From assembly GCA_002937525.1 (NCBI GenBank), contig PTKA01000040.1:1-8678 (forward strand): DNA of 8,678 bases. The letters are read 5' to 3'. The stretch is from Alphaproteobacteria bacterium MarineAlpha10_Bin3 (GTDB lineage Bacteria; Pseudomonadota; Alphaproteobacteria; UBA8366; GCA-2717185). The notes beneath the pieces are model-generated. The model had not been told where the DNA came from, made no database searches, and saw only the letters and a list, made by a program, of their open reading frames with translations. Each line of letters begins with the position of its first letter. Position 1 is the stretch's first letter. This document shows positions 1-5,559 of the stretch, one piece after another. The position numbers and the translations under genes were made by a program.

Positions 1-802
1 TGAAAGCGGTCAGGGTCGCCGCCCCGTCACGCGGCGACAGGCCGGCGACAAAGCCCGCGTCAAACGCATTGCGGTCGAGCGATTTTGGGGATTTGCGCGC
101 GAAATAGGGATTGTCGAGCAATGCCGCCAGGGCGGTATCATCGACCTTTCCGGCGGCGGCGAGCGCGCCGTCGGTATCGAGCGGGCACCCGGTATGGGCC
201 AGACACCAGTCGTCGATCATCGCATTGCCGGGGCCGGTATCGAAGGCCAGCAGGCGGCCTTGCGCGCCGATCCAGCTCACATTGGCGACGCCGCCAATAT
301 TGAGCACCGCGACCGGCTTGGCCAGCTCGCCCGCCAGTACGGCGTGAAACACCGGGGCCAGCGGCGCGCCTTCCCCCCCGGCGTCGATATCGGCGGCGCG
401 GAAGTCGGAGACGACATCGATTTCGCTGGCGACCGCCAGCAGCGCGCCGTCGCCGATCTGCCAGGTAACGCCGGCGTCCGGCCGATGCAAAAGGGTCTGG
501 CCGTGAAAGCCGATCACCCGCACCGATTCTGGCAATAAATCTTCCTGGCGCAACAGCGCGCCGACCACCGTGGCATGGGCCAAAGTCATGGCGCGTTCCA
601 GCGCATCGACCCCCGGCAGGAATTCCGCCCGCGCCACGGCGGCGCGCAAACCGGCGTGCAATTTATCGTCATAGGGAATGCTCAGGCTGCCCCTTGGTTC
701 GGCGATACCGGCGCCGTCGGTCCATAACAACGCGGCGTCGATCCCGTCCAGCGAGGTCCCGCTCATCAGACCCAGCGCCAGCACCGGTTCGTGCGTATCC
801 AT
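1..802 (-). CDS. anmK: Anhydro-N-acetylmuramic acid kinase, N-terminal part (runs off left edge)
   Basis: AnmK phosphorylates and hydrolytically opens 1,6-anhydro-MurNAc to give MurNAc-6-phosphate, a cytoplasmic step in recycling of murein fragments. The minus strand encodes 267 codons with no stop before the window edge; the family is usually about 360-390 residues, so roughly the last quarter is missing. Family signatures are clear: GLMSGTSLDGID at residues 11-22 (ATP/phosphate-binding start of the actin-like ASKHA fold), FHGQT at 99-103, NIGGVAN at 168-174, and FDTGPGN at 187-193, where D188 matches the catalytic aspartate of characterised AnmK enzymes. The ATG at 802 is favoured because the GLMSGTS motif follows at the usual distance and a GGAAAG Shine-Dalgarno sequence (813-808) lies 5 nt upstream. 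It is divergent from tyrS across 70 bp. The visible part is intact. Motifs and start are seen directly; the function is inferred from the family. Confidence 0.95.
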   Translation of the reverse strand, partial: MDTHEPVLALGLMSGTSLDGIDAALLWTDGAGIAEPRGSLSIPYDDKLHAGLRAAVARAEFLPGVDALERAMTLAHATVVGALLRQEDLLPESVRVIGFHGQTLLHRPDAGVTWQIGDGALLAVASEIDVVSDFRAADIDAGGEGAPLAPVFHAVLAGELAKPVAVLNIGGVANVSWIGAQGRLLAFDTGPGNAMIDDWCLAHTGCPLDTDGALAAAGKVDDTALAALLDNPYFARKSPKSLDRNAFDAGFVAGLSPRDGAATLTAF

Positions 803-872
803 TTGTGCTTTCCGTGCGTTTGTCCCTGCGATACGAATATGATAAACGACCGCCGCGCCATCGGGAAAAATT
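803..872. promoter_or_regulatory. Divergent anmK/tyrS intergenic region, presumed to hold both promoters
   Basis: These 70 bp separate the two divergent start codons and are more AT-rich than the flanking genes, especially 831-846 and 866-873. The only AT-rich hexamers that could act as -10 elements lie at 838-843 (TATGAT on plus, TATCAT on minus). A TTGTCC at 820-825 resembles a -35 for tyrS, but its spacing to TATGAT is only 12 bp (15 bp to GATAAA at 841-846), so the pairing is poor. No T-box, attenuator hairpin or operator palindrome is visible. A promoter role follows from the divergent layout; the exact elements are not established. Confidence 0.4.
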
Positions 873-2126
873 ATGACTGAACCACAATCGGAATTTCTGC
901 GGGCCGCGACCGAACGCGGGTTCCTGCACCAATGCACGGACATTCAGGCGCTCGACGCGCTGGCGGCGAAGGAAGTCGTCACCGCCTATATCGGCTTCGA
1001 CGCGACCGCCGATTCGCTGCATGCCGGCAGCCTGGTGCCGATCATGCTGCTGCGCCTGTTGCAACGCTGCGGCCACCGGCCGCTGGTGCTGATGGGCGGC
1101 GGGACCACCAAAGTGGGCGACCCGTCGGGCAAGGATGCCCAGCGCCAGCTGCTCGGCGAGGCCGATATCGCCGCCAATATCGCCGGCATCCGGGGCATCT
1201 TCGAGAAGTTCCTTACCTTCGGCGACGGCCCGGCCGACGCGGTCATGGTGAACAACGCGGATTGGCTCGACAAGCTGTCTTATATCGATTTTCTGCGCGA
1301 TTACGGGCGGCATTTCTCGGTCAACCGGATGCTTGGCTTCGATTCGATCCGGCTGCGCCTGGAGCGCGAACAGCCGCTCTCGTTTCTTGAGTTCAATTAT
1401 ATGGTCCTGCAATCCTACGATTTTCTGGAATTGTCGCGGCGTCACGGCTGTCGGCTGCAAATGGGCGGCTCGGACCAGTGGGGCAATATCGTCAGTGGCG
1501 CCGATCTCGCCCGGCGCGTCGACCGCAGTGAGTTGTTCGGCCTGACCACGCCGCTGCTGGAAACCGCCGGTGGCGCGAAAATGGGCAAAACTGCATCGGG
1601 TGCGGTGTGGTTGAACGCCGACCGGCTGCCGCCTTACGATTACTGGCAATATTGGCGCAACACGCATGATGCGGATGTCGGCCGGTTTCTGCGCCTGTTC
1701 ACCGATTTGCCGCTGGAAGAAATCGGCCACCTGGAAGCGTTGCGCGGCGTTGAACTGAACGACGCCAAGAAGATACTGGCGCATGAAGCAACGACGCTGT
1801 GCCATGGCGAAGCCGCCGCATTGGTGGCGGCGGAAACCGCGCGCAAGACTTTCGAGGAAGGCGCTATCGGCGATGCGTTGCCGAGTACCGACATTCCGCG
1901 CACGGAACTGGAAGCCGGCATTCCGGCCTATGAACTGCTGCGCCGGCTTGGCCTGGCCGCGAGCAATGGCGAAGCACGGCGCCTGATCAAGGGCGGCGGC
2001 GGCCGGATCAACGACATTCCGATCACGGCGGAGAAGGCGCTGGTCACGCTGACCGACATCAACCCGCAAGGCGTCGTAAAATTATCTGCCGGCAAGAAAC
2101 GCCACGCGCTGGTCCGCCCGGTATGA
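873..2126 (+). CDS. tyrS: Tyrosine-tRNA ligase (bacterial type, with S4 domain)
   Basis: This cytoplasmic class I aminoacyl-tRNA synthetase activates tyrosine with ATP and charges tRNA-Tyr. The 417-residue product has the length of bacterial TyrRS (about 400-430). In order: [16 protein letters not shown] near residues 39-54, with HAGSL (50-54) in the HIGH position; a GDPSGKD loop; the tyrosine-binding Y176, Q180 and D183 in [18 protein letters not shown] at 198-206; KMGKT at 236-240 in the KMSKS position, the form typical of the E. coli-like TyrRS branch; and a C-terminal S4 RNA-binding domain from about 350 ([12 protein letters not shown], then [15 protein letters not shown]). ATG 873 is chosen because the N-terminus ([18 protein letters not shown]) looks like the usual family start; a weak GGGA lies about 6-7 nt upstream. 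It converges on the AsmA-like gene with 13 bp between stops. The HIGH motif ends in Ser rather than His, which I believe also occurs in other alphaproteobacterial enzymes. Confidence 0.98.
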   Translation: MTEPQSEFLRAATERGFLHQCTDIQALDALAAKEVVTAYIGFDATADSLHAGSLVPIMLLRLLQRCGHRPLVLMGGGTTKVGDPSGKDAQRQLLGEADIAANIAGIRGIFEKFLTFGDGPADAVMVNNADWLDKLSYIDFLRDYGRHFSVNRMLGFDSIRLRLEREQPLSFLEFNYMVLQSYDFLELSRRHGCRLQMGGSDQWGNIVSGADLARRVDRSELFGLTTPLLETAGGAKMGKTASGAVWLNADRLPPYDYWQYWRNTHDADVGRFLRLFTDLPLEEIGHLEALRGVELNDAKKILAHEATTLCHGEAAALVAAETARKTFEEGAIGDALPSTDIPRTELEAGIPAYELLRRLGLAASNGEARRLIKGGGGRINDIPITAEKALVTLTDINPQGVVKLSAGKKRHALVRPV

Positions 2127-2139
2127 TGGTTCTTGGGCG

Positions 2140-5100
2140 CTACGGACCGGTCGGTTGGGTGTCTACCTTGGGCAAAGGCTTGGCGTCGCCATCCAGGAAG
2201 CGCCGCAGGAACCCCGGCGCCAGCACGGAAAGCGGATTGACCGACACAACCGGATTTTCCAGGCGGCCGCGCAACGCATAGTTCGCTGCAAAGACACCCT
2301 CGTTCTTGCCGCCGGTGAGGATCTGGCCGAGGATCGGGATACTGCCCAGGATCCGGTTGATCGTATAGGCCGGTATCACCGTGCCTTTCAATCTGGCCGT
2401 CTCGTTACCGATGAATATCACGCCCTCGGTCGTGACGCCGATCGACGACCCGATCGCCCTGGTATTCTTGATCTCCAGCGCGCCGCCGAAATACCGGAAA
2501 TCACCGTCGAGCGTGACGAAATCCAGCCCGCTTTGGCTCAGTGCGTTAAATATTCCGGTCAAGGAAAGGATTTGCAGCACCCGGGCCAGCGCCGGCGCAT
2601 CGCGCGCCTTGAACCGCCTAAGCGAGAATTTTCCGGTCATTGGCGCATCGGGCGCGGGCTGCGTCGCCGTAACGAGGAGGCGACCGCCCTGGATACGGTC
2701 CGTCCAGCCCAGGGTGCGAAGCGCGTTCCCGGCATTGCCGGTCGTGATTCGGAGCGCCGCGCCGTCGCCGGCCGGTCCATAGGAAACCGCCAGCCGGACG
2801 CCGCCGCCCACATCGGCGTCGATTTTCAAAGTGCGCCAATCCTGCTCATCGCCGGCAAGCGAGGCTTTCACGTCGCGCAGGCTTCGCCCGTCGCCAAAGA
2901 TCACCTCTTCAATATGCGCGCGCAGCCGCACCGGCGTCGAGACGCCGCTGGCGCGCGCATCCACCTCGGACTCCCGTCCAATAAAGGGCGTGATGTCCGC
3001 CTTGGCGCCAGTCAGGCTGATATCGAGACCGCCATCGCGCGCAACAACAACCCGGCCCTGCAACAGGTTGCCGGCGAATTCGAGGACTCGAAACTCGACC
3101 ACGCGCAGTCCGGTTAAATCCAGGGTTGGCTCGATCCGCGCATTCGCGCGCATATCGCCGGCGTCAAGCCGTAACTCCTCGATAACTGGCGGGCCGGCGG
3201 CAGGAACGGCAACGAACATATTCAGCGTGGCCGGACGGCCAGGCGGTTTGCGCCAGTGAATTTGCGGAAAGTCGAGCGCGGCCGCAACCAGATCGGCAGC
3301 CACGACAATTTCGGCCGATCCGTCGAAGGATTTCGTATAGATGAGTTCAGCCCCAATATCGCCGTCCAGGAAGGACCATTGCGGCATTTTCAGCGCCTGC
3401 CTTGCGGCATTGCCGGCCAATCCACCGACCGTGACCCGGCGCTGAAAGGCGGCATCGCTGGAAAATTTTTCTTGCCAATCCAGGGTCACCGGCACGCCGT
3501 TCAAGGTCATGCTTCCATCGGCGGCGATGCCGAGCCCGGTAACCTGGAGTTCCAGCACGCCGTCCAGCAAGGCCAGCCCCAGCGGTCCCTCCTTGAGCGC
3601 GATATCGCGCAGGGTCGCCCCGGCCGCAATGGCGATCTGCTCGACCTCGAGCGTTTTCGACAGCGGAAATTCCAGCACCATCCTGGTCGCGGCCCGGCCG
3701 GTAATCGCCGCCGGGTCGAGCCCCAACCTGCCGAGAAACCCGAGCGGCGGCTCGTTCAAAACGCTCAGTGCGGTTTGCAAAGATCCCCGCATGGTGAGGT
3801 CGATGGCGATTTCCGGATCGTCGGTGTCGAGTTTGGTGATGACCACGCTGCCGGTATCCACGGAAAGGTCGCGCAGTTGGCCGCCGCCAATGGCGATATC
3901 GAAGCGATCCCCGGTGAAGGTCATGTCGGCGCTGACCCCGGTCACCTTGGACATCGGATTGAAATAATCGATCGACGCGCCATCGACGCGAATGCCGCCA
4001 TGCAGCGATTCGACTTCGAAATGCGCCCTGTCGCCATTGGTGAAGCGCGCTATCAGGCTCAGACTGGCCGTCTCGATCCGCCCGTCGCGAACATTCGCCA
4101 ATAGCCACTCGCGGCCATCCACAGCGACGCCCTCGGGCCAGTATTCCGGCAATGCGTCGATCTCGATATCGCTGGCCTTGCCATCGAAGCGCAGGCTCCA
4201 TTGCGCGCCGATGCGGGTCGCCGAGATCTGGGCGACGACCGCGCCCTGGGGCAGATCCAGTACGGCTTCCGAAATACCGATACGGGTGAAATCATCCGTC
4301 GCCACGCCGCGCAGCCGCAGGCCGGCGACAGCGACCGGCCGGGCATAAAGCGCCGGCATTTCGATCTGACCGGCGCCGCCGGTCAGATCGAAATCGATCG
4401 ACTGGACGCGGCCATCGGTGGTTCCCAGCAGCGAGACCGAACCAGCGACCGGAAGGTCGGTGCGCACATATCCCGCCAGTACCGGAAACACCGCCGCCAA
4501 TGTGGGCCAGCGCAGCGATTCGAATTCGACCGCCGCGGCGACACCATCCCCGTCGAACGACACATCACCGCGAAACGAACCGCGTGCACTGGCCATATCA
4601 AAACCAAGCCGTTGCACAACGCCATCGACAGACATCGCCACATCCAGCTTGCCGGTCAGTTTCAGATGCATGTCGGCGATGCGCCGCGCCAACGGCAAGC
4701 GCGGCGCGGCCAAGAACAACGCTGGATCGATATCGATGAAATTGACCGTGCCTTCGATCAGGCGGGTTTCGCTGCGGTAGATGGCCGATCCCTCGATCCG
4801 GCTGCGGCGGCCTTCCAGTTCCAGATACAAGGTACCGTCGGCGCTGATTCCGGTGGCGTTCCGCATCAAGGCGATATCGGCCCGGGGCACGCGCCAGATC
4901 CGCCCGAATGTCCGGTCCTCCACGGTCAGATCGGCATCGACGATTGCGATACGGCGCAGATAACCAAGCGGCCTGGTATCGTCGGGTTCGGACAGCAGCT
5001 CCGCGATCAGTCCCGGTAAACTTATATCCCCGCGCGAAGTCTCGTCGCCGGTGTCCTCAAGGTCCCTTTCCAGGCCGACCGTGAGGCGGCCATCGGCCGC

Positions 5101-5481
5101 ACGGACCAGGAACAACCGGGGCCGCAAAAGTTCGGCATAGGTTGGCGCGATCAGGCCCCGAAGCATGGCCCGCAGCGAAAAACCCAGCGAGACCTGGGGC
5201 ATGGTGGCGATGACGCGCCGGTCGGCATCGAGCAGCCGCACATCGTTGACCCGCACATCGACCGCGCGGTCCCAGCCGGCCCACATAATCACCGTTTCAT
5301 CGATTTCGAGCGTGACCGTCCCGTCGCGGGGCGCCAGCGCCTCTTCGATATAGGGCGTCAGGAAGGTCAGGGTGACCGGTCCGCTCGACAACCACCACGC
5401 ACCGGCAATGGCGAGAATCACCATTCCCGCCGTGAGACCAGCGACGACTTCCAGAAGCAAAAGCGATAGGCGGCGAATCAA
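2140..5481 (-). CDS. AsmA/YhdP-like membrane-anchored envelope protein (DUF3971/AsmA C-terminal type)
   Basis: Large 1113-residue protein with one N-terminal membrane anchor: two arginines (R3, R4), then a hydrophobic run to about residue 31 ending in AWWL. The remainder has no further obvious membrane span and is rich in alternating hydrophobic/polar segments, as expected of a long beta-groove in the periplasm. The C-terminal block (about 1033-1098: GTVIPAYTINRILGSIPILG, then GGKNEGVFAANYALRGRLEN and NPLSVLAPGFLRRF) is the part I recognise best and is typical of AsmA_2/YhdP-family ends. E. coli members (AsmA, YhdP, TamB) are implicated in phospholipid movement between inner and outer membranes; that role here is inference. 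The start is TTG at 5481: a TAA lies three codons upstream in frame, so nothing earlier is possible, and this start keeps the positive residues before the anchor. An AAGGA (5498-5494) lies 12 nt upstream, rather far. The next ATG is residue 20 (5424), which would cut into the anchor. Converges with tyrS; divergent from glnE. Confidence 0.85.
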   Translation of the reverse strand: MIRRLSLLLLEVVAGLTAGMVILAIAGAWWLSSGPVTLTFLTPYIEEALAPRDGTVTLEIDETVIMWAGWDRAVDVRVNDVRLLDADRRVIATMPQVSLGFSLRAMLRGLIAPTYAELLRPRLFLVRAADGRLTVGLERDLEDTGDETSRGDISLPGLIAELLSEPDDTRPLGYLRRIAIVDADLTVEDRTFGRIWRVPRADIALMRNATGISADGTLYLELEGRRSRIEGSAIYRSETRLIEGTVNFIDIDPALFLAAPRLPLARRIADMHLKLTGKLDVAMSVDGVVQRLGFDMASARGSFRGDVSFDGDGVAAAVEFESLRWPTLAAVFPVLAGYVRTDLPVAGSVSLLGTTDGRVQSIDFDLTGGAGQIEMPALYARPVAVAGLRLRGVATDDFTRIGISEAVLDLPQGAVVAQISATRIGAQWSLRFDGKASDIEIDALPEYWPEGVAVDGREWLLANVRDGRIETASLSLIARFTNGDRAHFEVESLHGGIRVDGASIDYFNPMSKVTGVSADMTFTGDRFDIAIGGGQLRDLSVDTGSVVITKLDTDDPEIAIDLTMRGSLQTALSVLNEPPLGFLGRLGLDPAAITGRAATRMVLEFPLSKTLEVEQIAIAAGATLRDIALKEGPLGLALLDGVLELQVTGLGIAADGSMTLNGVPVTLDWQEKFSSDAAFQRRVTVGGLAGNAARQALKMPQWSFLDGDIGAELIYTKSFDGSAEIVVAADLVAAALDFPQIHWRKPPGRPATLNMFVAVPAAGPPVIEELRLDAGDMRANARIEPTLDLTGLRVVEFRVLEFAGNLLQGRVVVARDGGLDISLTGAKADITPFIGRESEVDARASGVSTPVRLRAHIEEVIFGDGRSLRDVKASLAGDEQDWRTLKIDADVGGGVRLAVSYGPAGDGAALRITTGNAGNALRTLGWTDRIQGGRLLVTATQPAPDAPMTGKFSLRRFKARDAPALARVLQILSLTGIFNALSQSGLDFVTLDGDFRYFGGALEIKNTRAIGSSIGVTTEGVIFIGNETARLKGTVIPAYTINRILGSIPILGQILTGGKNEGVFAANYALRGRLENPVVSVNPLSVLAPGFLRRFLDGDAKPLPKVDTQPTGP
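4358..4394. repeat. Perfect 17-bp inverted repeat with 3-nt loop inside the AsmA-like gene
   Basis: The left arm ATTTCGATCTGACCGGC (4358-4374) is the exact reverse complement of the right arm GCCGGTCAGATCGAAAT (4378-4394), with only GCC (4375-4377) between them. It lies within codons 363-375 of the minus-strand gene, encoding the stretch around FDLTGGAGQIEM, and the reading frame is intact. In the mRNA it would form a very stable stem-loop. No U-run follows on either strand, so it does not look like an intrinsic terminator. Pairing was checked base by base; any biological role is unknown. Confidence 0.9.
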
Positions 5482-5559
5482 GCTGCGTTACATTCCTTGA
5501 AGAATGAGCCTAAATATAGCCCTACCCCATCGCAATTACACCAGCTTGATCGCGCCGCC
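5482..5559. promoter_or_regulatory. Probable divergent promoter region for the AsmA-like gene and glnE
   Basis: Only 15 bp (5482-5496) lie between the two longest divergent frames, too little for promoters. However, 5488-5545 is clearly AT-richer (25 G/C of 58, about 43%) than the GC-rich coding sequence on both sides, which looks like a regulatory region rather than coding DNA. On the minus strand TATATT (5518-5513) is a good -10 match and would place a start about 25 nt upstream of the TTG at 5481, with AAGGA (5498-5494) in the leader; its -35 is weak. On the plus strand TAAATA (5511-5516) lies 17 bp from a poor -35 (TTACAT, 5488-5493). If this region is regulatory, GlnE translation begins further in, for example at TTG 5560. 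The composition is observed; the promoter roles are inferred. Confidence 0.4.

Noticed and set aside
85..538. Short plus-strand frames over the first 540 bp
   Set aside because: They lie antisense to anmK, whose conserved motifs fall in the minus-strand frame.
669..2069. 466-codon open frame on the minus strand antisense to tyrS
   Set aside because: It lies opposite an intact, motif-rich tyrS and also overlaps anmK in another frame. Its product is Arg/Gln/His-rich low-complexity sequence typical of antisense frames in GC-rich DNA.
2155..4104. Long plus-strand frames (320 and 282 codons) opposite the AsmA-like gene
   Set aside because: They are antisense to a single uninterrupted 1113-codon frame with a membrane anchor and a recognisable C-terminus. 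The predicted products have no recognisable motif and show Arg/Gln/Gly bias.
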